A stretch of 35,985 nt of DNA from an uncultured Lachnospiraceae bacterium. GTDB taxonomy: Bacteria > Bacillota > Clostridia > Lachnospirales > Lachnospiraceae. Under the pieces are notes generated by a model. It saw nothing but the letters and a program-made list of their open reading frames with translations. It ran no database searches and was not told where the DNA came from. The stretch covers positions 1 to 35,985 of the forward strand of contig CAJTUZ010000025.1 of NCBI GenBank assembly GCA_910579735.1, written 5' to 3'. The position numbers were made by a program, and so were the translations under genes. Below, piece by piece: positions 14,722 through 22,955 of the stretch (the stretch's first letter is position 1; each line of letters starts with the position of its first letter).

Positions 14722-15369
14722 CTAAAGCCGGATATGCGGCAGATTCCAACGGTAATGTGCTGCCAGCGTTCTGATCAGGATCACAAGGGCGGAGGCTATG
14801 ATCATGGCCGGGATCTGTCCAAACGCCCGGTAGATCCAGACACAGCTTATAGCGCCTGCCACCGAAGCGCAGGCATAGACATGTTTTACGAAAATATACG
14901 GCGGCACGCCGGCCATCATATCGCGCAAAAGACCGCCGCCGACGCCCGTCAGTGTGCCGAGGAAAGTTAAAAGAAACGTGTTCTCCAGATAGCCGCTGCG
15001 GATGCCTGTTATCACGCCGATTACGGTAAAGATCCCGAGTCCGGCGGTATCCATCACAAACATGGTTTTTTCATAGAAAATGCCTATTTTTCCCTGTAAA
15101 AAAGTTTTTTTATAATATAAAATAAAAAATACGGACAGTGCCGTGCATACTGCGACCATGACATATACAGGATCTAGCAGTGCGCCCGGTACAGTTCCAA
15201 GGATCACATCTCTTGTCATACCGCCGCCTACGGCTGTGACGACGCCTAACACGCATACGCCGAAAATATCCATTCCGCGCCGGATGCCCACCATTGCGCC
15301 GGATGCCGCGAAAGCGACCGTTCCGGTCAGTTCCATACAAAATATGATAAAAAGCTGCATATCATCCAT
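14722..15369 (-). CDS. TRIC cation channel/UPF0126 family membrane protein
   Basis: The 215-residue protein shows the duplicated three-helix repeat of the UPF0126 (YicG/YvgT) group, now placed in the TRIC channel superfamily. The two repeats carry FGVCVLGVVTAVGGGMTRD (near residue 35) and TFLGTLTGVGGGLLRDM (near 120), both with the GGG-x-x-RD signature. Homologues are trimeric cation channels in other organisms; some bacterial ones are described only as conserved membrane proteins. ATG 15369 has AAAGGA 8 bases upstream; a longer frame to 15516 lacks a ribosome site. It converges on the HTH/PNPOx gene with 9 bases between the stops. Confidence 0.88.
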   Translation of the reverse strand: MDDMQLFIIFCMELTGTVAFAASGAMVGIRRGMDIFGVCVLGVVTAVGGGMTRDVILGTVPGALLDPVYVMVAVCTALSVFFILYYKKTFLQGKIGIFYEKTMFVMDTAGLGIFTVIGVITGIRSGYLENTFLLTFLGTLTGVGGGLLRDMMAGVPPYIFVKHVYACASVAGAISCVWIYRAFGQIPAMIIASALVILIRTLAAHYRWNLPHIRL

Positions 15370-15631
15370 AACGTTTTTCCTTTCCGTCAGGAGCATTTGA
15401 CCGACAACAGCGGCCTGATATTGTTGATCTGATAAGCGCATCATCACGGTAAAAGCATTGTCTTCTGCAAAAATATTACAAATCAGTTTGTTTTTCCTTA
15501 TACAGAATACCATCAAAAGCCCGGACGATAAAGAAAAAGATAAAGTAAATTATGAAAAAAGGGAAAGTTCCATCCTGACATACATAAATGACGGCAGCAT
15601 GCGGCATATACTATTCATGAGGTGATATCGT

Positions 15632-16135
15632 GTGAGAAAGTTAAAATGTTATGTCGTCTGCGGTCTGCTGTTTGTGCTCATAACAGGGACGCTTTTCCAT
15701 TTTTTATATGAATGGACGGGAAACAGCGTTATCGTAGGATTGTTTTCTCCGGTGAATGAATCGATATGGGAACATATGAAGCTGGTATTTTTCCCGATGC
15801 TGCTGTATTCTTTTTTGATGATTCCCCGGTTTAAGAATGACTGTCCCTGTATATCTTCCGCCTACTGTTTCGGAATGCTGTTAGGAACGATTCTGATTCC
15901 GGTCTTTTTCTATGCGTACACGTTTCTGACCGGCCGGGATGTGTTTTTTCTTGATCTGGCGGATTTTGTGTTTAGTGTGGTGACTGCCTTTTTGGTTATA
16001 TACAGGCTTACGCTGAACTGCAGGGCGCAGGCATATTCGCGGATCCTATTTGTTTTGACAGGTATATTTATAGTCTGCTTTATGATATTCAGCTGCAATC
16101 CGCCGTATGCGGCGATTTTTACGCCGCCGGTTTAG
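15632..16135 (+). CDS. DUF6512-like membrane protein
   Basis: This 167-residue integral membrane protein has five predicted helices. After the first helix comes LFSPVNESIWEHMKLVFFP, which I recognise as the hallmark of a small Firmicutes membrane family (DUF6512-like; the SPVNES(I/V)WEH motif has charged residues next to a helix). The start is GTG 15632 with GAGGTGAT about 6 bases upstream. The role is unknown. The conserved Glu-Ser-x-Trp-Glu-His group near the membrane could bind a metal or a lipid head group, but there is no data here. It is divergent from the TRIC-type gene. Confidence 0.7.
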   Translation: MRKLKCYVVCGLLFVLITGTLFHFLYEWTGNSVIVGLFSPVNESIWEHMKLVFFPMLLYSFLMIPRFKNDCPCISSAYCFGMLLGTILIPVFFYAYTFLTGRDVFFLDLADFVFSVVTAFLVIYRLTLNCRAQAYSRILFVLTGIFIVCFMIFSCNPPYAAIFTPPV

Positions 16136-16160
16136 AATAAGATCCGGCATCAAAAAAATA

Positions 16161-16189
16161 TTGACAAAATTGTTCGGCAAATGTAGAAT
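16161..16189 (+). promoter_or_regulatory. Sigma-A promoter of the lipoprotein/BlaI/BlaR1-like genes
   Basis: TTGACA (16161-16166), perfect, and TAGAAT (16184-16189), one mismatch, are separated by 17 bases. The -10 lies inside the left arm of the dyad at 16173-16214, so a bound repressor would block polymerase. No second promoter of similar quality is visible before the repressor gene at 17943. Confidence 0.75.
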
Positions 16190-16214
16190 GAATACATATT
16201 CTACATTTGCCGAA
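16173..16214. promoter_or_regulatory. Perfect 17-bp inverted repeat, paired BlaI-type operator
   Basis: The arm TTCGGCAAATGTAGAAT (16173-16189) is repeated exactly in inverse at 16198-16214 around an 8-base spacer. Each arm contains a decamer close to the BlaI/MecI/CopY operator TACA-N2-TGTA: GGCAAATGTA (6 of 8 fixed bases) at left and TACATTTGCC at right. The dyad covers the -10 and transcript start. A BlaI-like repressor is encoded 1.7 kb downstream. I infer two repressor dimers binding side by side. As RNA it could also form a stem close to the 5' end. Confidence 0.65.
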
Positions 16215-16290
16215 TGTTTTGCCGAAAAACAAAAGGGTTTTGGGCAGACAAACAACATAAAAAGGCAAAAGATAAAGAAGGGGATAAAAC

Positions 16291-17718
16291 ATGAAAAGGA
16301 TAAAAACAATTGTTTTCGTGCTGCTGTTTCTCGGTCTTGCAGGGGGATGCGGAAAAACAGGGACAGGAGAGAATGCAGCAGATACCGAATGGTCGGAAGT
16401 AGAAACCGGAACGTCAGACAGGATAGAGATTGTGGATGAGGATGCTGTATCCGGCGATAAAACCGGAATGACAGAGGATGCAGGCAGTTCCGAAACCGGA
16501 GAAGCGGCGGTTGATCAGAAAACGAAAGCCATGGAATTAGTAGAGGGCATGATAGCGGAACAGAGTTTTGAAGTGGAGCTGGATGATTGGGGAAACGTAT
16601 TGTTTGTCTCGGCCGCGCCTGCGGATAACAAAGGCGAACCGCATTTTGTACTGGTGAAAGGCGGCAGCATCGTTTATACGTTCCCGGAAAGCCGTTTTCC
16701 AGGATCGGATGATTTCGTGGAAGTGAGCGCGGTGGCCTTTACGGATTACAATGGAGACGGAAAGAAAGATGTGATCGTGATCATAAAATATCAGAGCGGC
16801 ACGGATGCATGGAATGAGGCGGAGGTCTTTTTGCAGGAAAATTCCGACAATATGTTTTACATGGATTATCCGGATATGGCGGATTACCGCATCGACGCAC
16901 AGACGCAGGAGGGACCGGCTTTTTACAGAGACACTTTTCTGGAAGAATATCTGCACACACAGCGGCTTACGGATACCGTATCCGACATAACGGGGACATG
17001 GGCGGATTATGATTCTTATGTAGGGAGTCTGGTCTATGGTTATATCGATATCGACAGACAGATTGAATTATTGGCCGAATATCGGGATATCTGGGCCGGT
17101 CCCGTAGAGTATGCGGATGACGTCTACTGTTTTACCGTTACAGATCTGGATTATGACGGATCTTTGGAGGTGATCACTTCTAACATGGGCGGAACGGGAT
17201 TCTATTCTGACAATAGATTTTACGAGCTGGACAGGGAAGGCAATCTGCGGGAACTGGAAACTTCTTTTACGGAAGACAGTTCACAGCCGGATCTCATATT
17301 TGATCCCGCGGATACGCAGGATCAGAGGCAGATGACGCTTTACAGTTCTTTTACGCCTGAGGGGATACGGGATTATTATATTGTCAGAGACTGGTGTAAA
17401 GTTTCACCGGACTGTTATGTGGAGCGTACCAGTTCTTTGTGCATGATGAACGATTATATTCTGGAAACGCCGCTTGCAACGCAGGTATACACCTATGAGG
17501 GAGAAGATTATACCGAGCATGTTGTCAGCGAGGACTGCAGCGGAAATGCACTTACCGAAGAGGAATATGACAATTTTGCGGATACCTACTACAGTAATAT
17601 GGGATTGGAAAAGAAGACCGCCTCTTTTCTTTGGATCAGCATGAGCGAACTGGAAGGGAAAAGCGATGAGGAAGCGGCGGAATTGATCAGACAGGCGGAG
17701 CAGGGATTTGTGAGGTAA
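16291..17718 (+). CDS. Secreted lipoprotein with calcium-binding-like loops
   Basis: The 475-residue protein starts with a lipoprotein signal ending LAGGC, with C20 as the lipidation site, then an acidic low-complexity linker (about 22-75). The folded part contains two acidic loops like those of EF-hand or FG-GAP repeats: TDYNGDGKKDV (151-161) and TDLDYDGSLEV (284-294). Both precede a hydrophobic strand, as in VCBS/FG-GAP propellers. It is therefore a membrane-anchored outer protein, perhaps Ca2+-dependent. AAGGGGA is 7 bases before the ATG. It is the first gene after the BlaI-type operator and so the likely target of the repressor/peptidase pair that follows. No enzyme motif is seen. The link to those genes is inference from position and operator. 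Confidence 0.8.
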   Translation: MKRIKTIVFVLLFLGLAGGCGKTGTGENAADTEWSEVETGTSDRIEIVDEDAVSGDKTGMTEDAGSSETGEAAVDQKTKAMELVEGMIAEQSFEVELDDWGNVLFVSAAPADNKGEPHFVLVKGGSIVYTFPESRFPGSDDFVEVSAVAFTDYNGDGKKDVIVIIKYQSGTDAWNEAEVFLQENSDNMFYMDYPDMADYRIDAQTQEGPAFYRDTFLEEYLHTQRLTDTVSDITGTWADYDSYVGSLVYGYIDIDRQIELLAEYRDIWAGPVEYADDVYCFTVTDLDYDGSLEVITSNMGGTGFYSDNRFYELDREGNLRELETSFTEDSSQPDLIFDPADTQDQRQMTLYSSFTPEGIRDYYIVRDWCKVSPDCYVERTSSLCMMNDYILETPLATQVYTYEGEDYTEHVVSEDCSGNALTEEEYDNFADTYYSNMGLEKKTASFLWISMSELEGKSDEEAAELIRQAEQGFVR

Positions 17719-17732
17719 ACGATAGAGTTTTT

Positions 17733-17904
17733 GAAACTCCGGAGCGGGCCGCGGAAAAGTTTCTGCTTCCGGGCACGCTTTCCCTCCGTTAAAAATGCAG
17801 CGGTACTAAGGATTTTGAACCGTAAACGCTCCAAAATCCAAGTGCCGGCATTTTTATAGGGCCCCTCAGCAGAAATCTTTTTCCGCTGCCCCGCTCCGGA
17901 GTTC
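17733..17904. repeat. ~170-bp imperfect palindrome
   Basis: The outer arms ACTCCGGAGCGGG (from 17735) and CCCGCTCCGGAGT (to 17903) pair perfectly. Pairing then continues inward with small bulges: GCGGAAAA with TTTTTCCGC, TTTCTGC with GCAGAAA, TAAAAATGC with GCATTTTTA, and GGATTTTG with CAAAATCC near the centre. The element fills most of the 224-base gap between the lipoprotein and the repressor gene. No target-site duplication or transposase is evident. It could be a non-autonomous MITE-like element, a structured RNA, or a long terminator/attenuator that lowers expression of the downstream repressor and peptidase. I find no second copy in this window. Confidence 0.7.
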
Positions 17905-17942
17905 ACGGAGATGATGAGATAAACAGAAAGTGAGGAAAGGTA

Positions 17943-18323
17943 ATGAAAAGACTGCCGGATTCGGAATTGGAGATCATGATGATCATATGGGATTTGGACA
18001 GACCGGCGACACGGTTTGAAATAGAGGCGCAAATGGAGGAAGATCGGAAGCTTTCGCCGACAACGATCCTTTCTTTTCTGGCCAGACTGCAGGACAAGGG
18101 TTTTGTGGAGGTAGAGAAAGCCGGAAAGAATAATGTTTATAGGGCGTGTATTGAGAAGGAACGTTATATGCAGAGCGAAAGCAGAAATATATTGAAACGT
18201 CTTTTTCAGAATTCCGCCAAGAATTTTCTTGTGGCACTGTATGATGGAAATCATTTAAGCGATGCGCAGCTGCAGGAACTGGAAGACTACATAAGTGAAA
18301 AGAGGAAAGAAAAGACGGACTAA
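17943..18323 (+). CDS. BlaI/MecI/CopY-family transcriptional repressor
   Basis: The 126-residue product is a BlaI-type winged-helix repressor. It opens with the usual LPDSELEIMMIIWDLDRPAT, followed by the recognition helix LSPTTILSFLARLQDKGFV and the wing VEVEKAGKNNVYRACI. The C-terminal half (about 75-126) is the helical dimer domain in which cognate peptidases cut BlaI. It precedes the BlaR1-like gene by 18 bases, the classic pair in which the membrane peptidase causes removal of the repressor. AGGAAAGG precedes the ATG. It would bind TACA/TGTA-type palindromes, and the dyad at 16173-16214 is the best candidate. I see no such site in front of its own gene. Confidence 0.92.
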   Translation: MKRLPDSELEIMMIIWDLDRPATRFEIEAQMEEDRKLSPTTILSFLARLQDKGFVEVEKAGKNNVYRACIEKERYMQSESRNILKRLFQNSAKNFLVALYDGNHLSDAQLQELEDYISEKRKEKTD

Positions 18324-18341
18324 AAAGGGAGGAAAACCGGG

Positions 18342-21224
18342 ATGAGGGGAATTCTATTTGATATACTGGAAATAAATATCGGCATAACTGTCATTATTTT
18401 AATTATTTGCGTTATTGGCGGGCAATTACGAAAGCGGTACGGGGCCGGATGGATGAAAATGCTCTGGCTGCTTCTGGCACTCCGGCTTGCGGTTCCTTAT
18501 AATATTTCCGTGCCGTTTATGGAGATCCGTCTGCTTGATCAACCGGGATTTGAACAGGAGACGGTGCATTCGCAGGGGACATCCGGACAGACGGGAAGCG
18601 GACAGTCAGCCGGTGCACAGGATCGCGGTCCGCTCTATTCCGGGAAGTCTGCCAATGGGGATATGGCCGGGCAGCAGACAGAAGCGGATGCCGGAGAATA
18701 TGGAAACGGCGATATGGCTAAGCAGGATACCGGGTGGGATGAATCGGAGAAGATGAATGAAACAGAACACCTGGAAGGGACAGAGAGCGTTAATGGCATT
18801 TTGCCGGCAGCAGGTGTCAGTGCAGGAATATCGGACAATGGGGAATCCAATGATGCGGCAGGCAGTCCGCAGACCGCAGACAGACAAAACGGCAGGATTA
18901 CGGATTGGACTCATTTTACATATGCAGATCGTATGCTTGTGGTCTGGCTGGCCGGTATGGGTGTATGTATATTTTATGTTTTCGGCGGCTGGCTGTTTTT
19001 TTGCATCAAATCCGGGAAGAGCATACGGCCTCTGAAAGACAAAGAACTGAAAAAACGGATTTTGGTAATACAAAAGAAACGATTAGGGAAAGAACGGATT
19101 CCGGTTTATCAAAGTTTCTATATTACCAGTCCTATGCTGGTCGGCATTTTTGCTCCGAAACTGGTCGTTCCGGTTTCCGGGAAACAATGGGATATGCGCG
19201 AACTGGAGCTGGTCATGGAGCATGAATTATGTCATTATCAAAAAAAGGACTTATTTTGGAAGTTTTTGATGACATTCGTATGGTGCATGAACTGGTTCAA
19301 TCCGGCAGTGTATTGGATGAAAAAGCAATTTTTCTATGATATGGAGCTATCCTGTGACGAATCTGTTCTAACGGGGCGGGATGAAAAGGCACGGGAGGCG
19401 TATGCCAGGATGGTGCTTTCCGCGGCCGGAAACGGAAGGCGTATGCCTGTATTTTCGACGGGATTTACAGAAGATAAGAAACGGATGGTGAAGCGGATCG
19501 ATTTCATATTTGACAGAAATGTCAGAAAAAGAGGCGTTTTCGGTATTGCGGCAGCCGGTCTGCTCATGCTTGTCATGAGTGTCGTAGTTTCCTGTGGATA
19601 TCGGCCGGATGATGCGCGTGATGGTGATCCGGCCCGGGAAAATGCCGGTAGGAATGCTGCGGGTACGGATGAGGAAAACGGCGTTTCGGCGGATGATGCT
19701 TTACAGGAAGATAATGCGTCCGGGAATGATACCGGCCGGAACGGTTTACAGACTGTAGAAAATACAGCAGATGCAGCAGGAGAAGAGGCTGCGGCAGTCT
19801 TTGATCCGAATCATGAATACAACGAAATGATCCGTGTTTATGGAAAAGATGTTTATATTGCCAGAGAAGATGGTATTTACTGGTTAGAAAACGGGCAGGG
19901 AGAAGAAGAACTTCTTTTTGAGAATGCGTACACAGCGCGCAGAGGTATGGAACTTGATCAAAATTATCTGTATTTCTGTGGTTCTGCCGGAATTTTCACC
20001 AGTTCCGAAGAGGGGAAGGAGCGTGAAGCGGCAACGATATACCGAATGGATCTGGATACGCATAAAGTGACGGATTCTATGGCATTATTTAGTCAGGTTT
20101 TTGAAAACTTACACAGTATATCAATCTATGAGGGAAATCTTTATGTGGCGCAGGGAATGGGGCACAGGATCGGATTTGTCCTGACGCCTGACGGAGAACT
20201 CGGAAGAGCGCTTGATGAGGAAGCGGACGATTTTTTATATCGGGAATATAATGCGTATGAGGAGCTGGAGAGGCAGCTGATCTCTGTACAGTATGATTCA
20301 GAGGAATATTGGGCGTTGTCGGATGAGGAAGCTGCAAAGTATCAGGCGGTCATGGATGTGGCTTCCTGCAAAGAACTGCTGCACGGCAGGCAGCTGGTAA
20401 GCCGGTATAAAGACGAAATCAGCAGAGAAGTTTATTTTGAAAACGAGGATGGATCTTATGAATACCTCTGTGACGTAAATGGCTGGCCGGCGTTGGTAAC
20501 GGACACCGGATTATATTATGCGGATGGCGTAAACGGCAATCTCTTGTATGTGGATTTTGCATCGGGACAGCCGGAAGTATTTTATGAGCAGCCGCGGGAT
20601 TGGGCGTTAGTCAGTCTGCTTACGTATGATGCGGAGTATATTTATCTGATCACACACAGGACGGTCGGTTTCGATGAAGAGGACAGACAGGTCGGGGAAA
20701 ACTATTTGCAGCGTATACCGAGAAACGGCGGTGCTCTCGAGAAGGTGTATCAATTTGAGTCGGATATGGCGGGTTTACCATATGGTTTTTTCAGAAAATG
20801 CGGCGTATATGATGGACGACTGTATCTGACAGGGCATGAAACGATTGATCTGGATCCTGCAGTAAACGGTATGCAGGCGCTGAATGCCGGGGAAGCATCT
20901 GAGGATGCCGTTTTGATACGGAATACGGCGGAAGGCTTTGCGCAGGCTTATTTTGCAAACGACAGCGAGGGCTGCAGGCAATATTTAGCGGCTGAACTTT
21001 CTGCCGCGCCGGAGATGTACGCCTATCCGGAAGATGCAGGACAGATTGAAGAAACGTATCTTTCCGGCCTGCCGGAAGGAAACGTGGAGACCGGTACGGA
21101 ATGTATGATCTATTATGAGTTCAGCGGTCACAGGGAAGCGGGCGACGCTTTGTGTTATCTTGGCATGGAAATGCACAAGACGCCGCAGGGATGGAAGATA
21201 TTCAGTTATGGACTGGAAATGTAG
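18342..21224 (+). CDS. BlaR1-like M56 metallopeptidase with an atypical outer domain
   Basis: This 960-residue membrane protein has the BlaR1/MecR1 peptidase core. Two N-terminal helices (about 10-27, 38-56) are followed by an unusual Gly/Asp/Ser-rich stretch at 70-190 and a third helix near 198-221. The zinc motif is HELCH at 294-298, with the distal ligand region ELSCDE around 335-340, and a fourth helix lies at 398-416. In BlaR1 the outer C-terminus is a penicillin-binding domain of about 250 residues. Here it is about 540 residues, and I see no SxxK/SxN/KTG set. Instead there are YGKDVYIAREDGIYWLENG-like blade repeats (DUF5050/beta-propeller style) and a C-terminal NTF2-like part near 895-960. 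It presumably senses an outside signal and triggers removal of the BlaI-like repressor. Confidence 0.88.
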   Translation: MRGILFDILEINIGITVIILIICVIGGQLRKRYGAGWMKMLWLLLALRLAVPYNISVPFMEIRLLDQPGFEQETVHSQGTSGQTGSGQSAGAQDRGPLYSGKSANGDMAGQQTEADAGEYGNGDMAKQDTGWDESEKMNETEHLEGTESVNGILPAAGVSAGISDNGESNDAAGSPQTADRQNGRITDWTHFTYADRMLVVWLAGMGVCIFYVFGGWLFFCIKSGKSIRPLKDKELKKRILVIQKKRLGKERIPVYQSFYITSPMLVGIFAPKLVVPVSGKQWDMRELELVMEHELCHYQKKDLFWKFLMTFVWCMNWFNPAVYWMKKQFFYDMELSCDESVLTGRDEKAREAYARMVLSAAGNGRRMPVFSTGFTEDKKRMVKRIDFIFDRNVRKRGVFGIAAAGLLMLVMSVVVSCGYRPDDARDGDPARENAGRNAAGTDEENGVSADDALQEDNASGNDTGRNGLQTVENTADAAGEEAAAVFDPNHEYNEMIRVYGKDVYIAREDGIYWLENGQGEEELLFENAYTARRGMELDQNYLYFCGSAGIFTSSEEGKEREAATIYRMDLDTHKVTDSMALFSQVFENLHSISIYEGNLYVAQGMGHRIGFVLTPDGELGRALDEEADDFLYREYNAYEELERQLISVQYDSEEYWALSDEEAAKYQAVMDVASCKELLHGRQLVSRYKDEISREVYFENEDGSYEYLCDVNGWPALVTDTGLYYADGVNGNLLYVDFASGQPEVFYEQPRDWALVSLLTYDAEYIYLITHRTVGFDEEDRQVGENYLQRIPRNGGALEKVYQFESDMAGLPYGFFRKCGVYDGRLYLTGHETIDLDPAVNGMQALNAGEASEDAVLIRNTAEGFAQAYFANDSEGCRQYLAAELSAAPEMYAYPEDAGQIEETYLSGLPEGNVETGTECMIYYEFSGHREAGDALCYLGMEMHKTPQGWKIFSYGLEM

Positions 21225-21378
21225 AAAAAATGAGCCATCGGGCGGCGCATTGCAGGAACACAGATAGCAAGCAACACCTTGAGGAAATTAAATACCCTGT
21301 CAGAAAAAGCGTGTGCGGTTGTGGTACAATATCGGCATTGAAACATTCAACAAACTTAAAGTTATAGAGGTGGTTTTT

Positions 21379-21826
21379 GTGATAAAAAAATTAAAATACG
21401 GCAACACACTATCATCCTGACCATATTGGCTTAGTAAGTGAATTGATGAAGCAGGGAATAAAACTTTTGTTAATTGATACACAGAAACCACATATTCATT
21501 TTGCAGATGAGATTTTCAGAAGAGATAAACGATTGGATTATGAATCTGTCAATACTGATCATTCAATTATTATCAGCAGTAAAAACAGTCGGGAATTTCT
21601 TGAAAATATGGGCATTGAGGGAGAAATTGTATCTACTCCAAGTCATAGCGAGGATAGCATATCTTTGATTTTGAATAATGGAACTTGTTTTGTTGGAGAT
21701 TTAGAACCTATCGAATATCTTGAGGTTTATATTCATAATGATAAATTGAAAAAAGATTGGCAGCTGGTTATGAGTTATCATCCTAAAATCATTTACTACG
21801 CTCACGCAAACGAAAAAATATTGTAA
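21379..21826 (+). pseudogene. Metallo-beta-lactamase-fold hydrolase broken by an internal deletion
   Basis: GTG 21379 with a GAGGTGG ribosome site starts VIKKLKYGNT, the usual first strand of a group of MBL-fold hydrolases. After GNT the frame reaches a stop at 21420. In the +1 frame the sequence then reads THYHPDHIGLVSELMKQG, the zinc-binding HxHxDH motif, and continues intact through a GDLEPIEYLE region to YYAHANEKIL at 21826. The part between the GNT strand and HYHPDH (normally about 40-50 residues) is missing. The join lies in an ACACAC tract, suggesting a deletion between short repeats. A 127-residue reading frame from ATG 21443 survives but lacks the metal motif, so an active enzyme is unlikely. 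Confidence 0.72.
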
Positions 21827-21900
21827 TAGAAAAACTCCTGTTTTGTCGGGAAAAAATCAAGACAGAAGAATGATATAAAAAAGGAATATTGTTTACCTTT

Positions 21901-21940
21901 AGGCAGCGATTATCTTAACAGACAATCAGCTGCCTTTTTT
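21901..21940 (+). terminator. Intrinsic terminator
   Basis: AGGCAGC (from 21901) pairs with GCTGCCT (to 21935), with an inner GATT/AATC pairing, followed by a TTTTTT run. It ends transcription from the BlaR1-like gene and the broken hydrolase. Confidence 0.8.
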
Positions 21941-21941
21941 A

Positions 21942-22081
21942 TTATCAGAAACTGCCAGCACAGCAAAAAAAGAGGCATCAGAAATGATTGAGAGCATGAA
22001 TGACGTAAACAGAAACTAGGAAAAGGCATTGCAGGCATTGGAACAGACAAAACAGCGTGCGGCCAACGAAAACAGAAGCTG
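21942..22081 (+). pseudogene. Short coding remnant with coiled-coil character
   Basis: One frame after the terminator reads TASTAKKEASEMIESMNDV, a stop (TAG at 22017-22019), then EKALQALEQTKQRAANENRS and a final stop. The composition is that of a helical coiled-coil region from a larger protein. No start or ribosome site is present. It is probably debris of a deleted gene; the parent family cannot be told. The remaining bases to 22149 show nothing I can support. Confidence 0.25.
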
Positions 22082-22149
22082 ATGAGACGGACAAATGGGT
22101 AGAAGCGTATATATTTTGCATAAGACGGGATGGCTGCTTTCGTAATGTA

Positions 22150-22180
22150 CCGGCCGATACAGAGGTAATGTATCGGCCGG
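22150..22180. repeat. Perfect 11-bp hairpin after ribU
   Basis: CCGGCCGATAC (22150-22160) and GTATCGGCCGG (22170-22180) pair perfectly around a 9-base loop, 20 bases beyond the ribU stop. Neither strand shows a T-run after the stem. It probably marks the 3' end of the ribU transcript, as a terminator without a classical tail or as a stabilising end. Confidence 0.5.
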
Positions 22181-22199
22181 CAGAGGTTCAGAGTATCTC

Positions 22200-22847
22200 C
22201 TATAGCAAACCTTTCAGAGATAGGATGATGAGGATGCAGGTGATGATGATAAGAAACGCGGTGCAGATGATAGCGGGATAAATCCGGGCCTTTGCGGCAT
22301 CAGTCTCCGTGTCCAGCAGATGAGAGCGCCGCAGCGCCGTAACAACAGGCTTATAGAGCAGCATGGTTATAGCCGCATTTAGTCCGCCTTTTATCAGATT
22401 GAATGGCAAAAATGCGGGGAGCAGCAGCCTGACAATTTCCTCTCTTGGATATCCCATATAAATAGGGGCGATCAGATAGTTCCAGAGGAGCATGACTGCA
22501 GCCATGCAGACAATACCGCTGAGAAGTCCGGCCATAGCGCCTGAGAGCCTGCGTTTACGCCGATAAATGAAAGCGGCCGTGCAGGCAAACGAGCAGCTGG
22601 AGAGAACATTCATAAAAAAACCCAACAGGCCGCTTTCGCTGATCGTAAGCATTTGAATAAAAGAGACGATCAGCGCGATTACGAAGGATGTAAACGGACC
22701 GAAGATCAGGCCGCCGATGGCGATGACCACGTCTTTGGGATCGTACTTTAGGAAAAGTACGAGAGGGATACGCCCGATGGCTGTTGCCAGAAAAGCAAGC
22801 GCACAGAACATGGCTGTTGCAGTAAGTTTTTTGGTTTGATTCTTCAT
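22200..22847 (-). CDS. ribU: ECF transporter S component, riboflavin (RibU-type)
   Basis: The 215-residue product has six predicted membrane helices and the N-terminal MKNQTKKLTATAMFCALAFLA, ending in the Ala-rich first helix typical of ECF S components. LKYDPKDVVIAIGGLIFGPF follows, a hallmark of RibU proteins. It binds riboflavin or FMN at the outer face and delivers it with the shared EcfA/A'/T module encoded elsewhere. The identification is reinforced by the FMN riboswitch upstream at 23006-23118. ATG 22847 has AGGAGG 8 bases upstream; the longer reading to 22886 is rejected. The riboswitch and attenuator would switch it off when FMN is plentiful. Confidence 0.93.
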   Translation of the reverse strand: MKNQTKKLTATAMFCALAFLATAIGRIPLVLFLKYDPKDVVIAIGGLIFGPFTSFVIALIVSFIQMLTISESGLLGFFMNVLSSCSFACTAAFIYRRKRRLSGAMAGLLSGIVCMAAVMLLWNYLIAPIYMGYPREEIVRLLLPAFLPFNLIKGGLNAAITMLLYKPVVTALRRSHLLDTETDAAKARIYPAIICTAFLIIITCILIILSLKGLL

Positions 22848-22871
22848 TGGTAATACCTCCTGTAAAATAAT

Positions 22872-22906
22872 AATACCTGAAAGCATTAAGATGTCTTTCA
22901 GGTATT
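22872..22906 (-). repeat. Second leader hairpin before ribU
   Basis: AATACCTGAAAG (22872-22883) and CTTTCAGGTATT (22895-22906) form a perfect 12-bp stem with an 11-base loop. It lies between the riboswitch terminator and the ribosome site of ribU. In minus direction the stem is followed by ATTATTTTA, so it could be a second weak terminator; in plus direction a TTTTT-containing tail follows. Its role is not clear. Confidence 0.55.
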
Positions 22907-22955
22907 TTTCGGTGTATTATTCTACTATGTCCTCAAGGCAGGGGCAAAATGGACA

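Noticed and set aside
15575..15612. CTGACA and TATACT upstream of the DUF6512-like gene, considered as a promoter
   Set aside because: The spacing is 26 bases, too long for a sigma-A promoter.
17589..18254. 221-codon open frame on the minus strand across the palindrome and the repressor gene
   Set aside because: It lies antisense to a clear BlaI-type gene and to the lipoprotein end, has no ribosome site, and its composition is a shadow of those genes.
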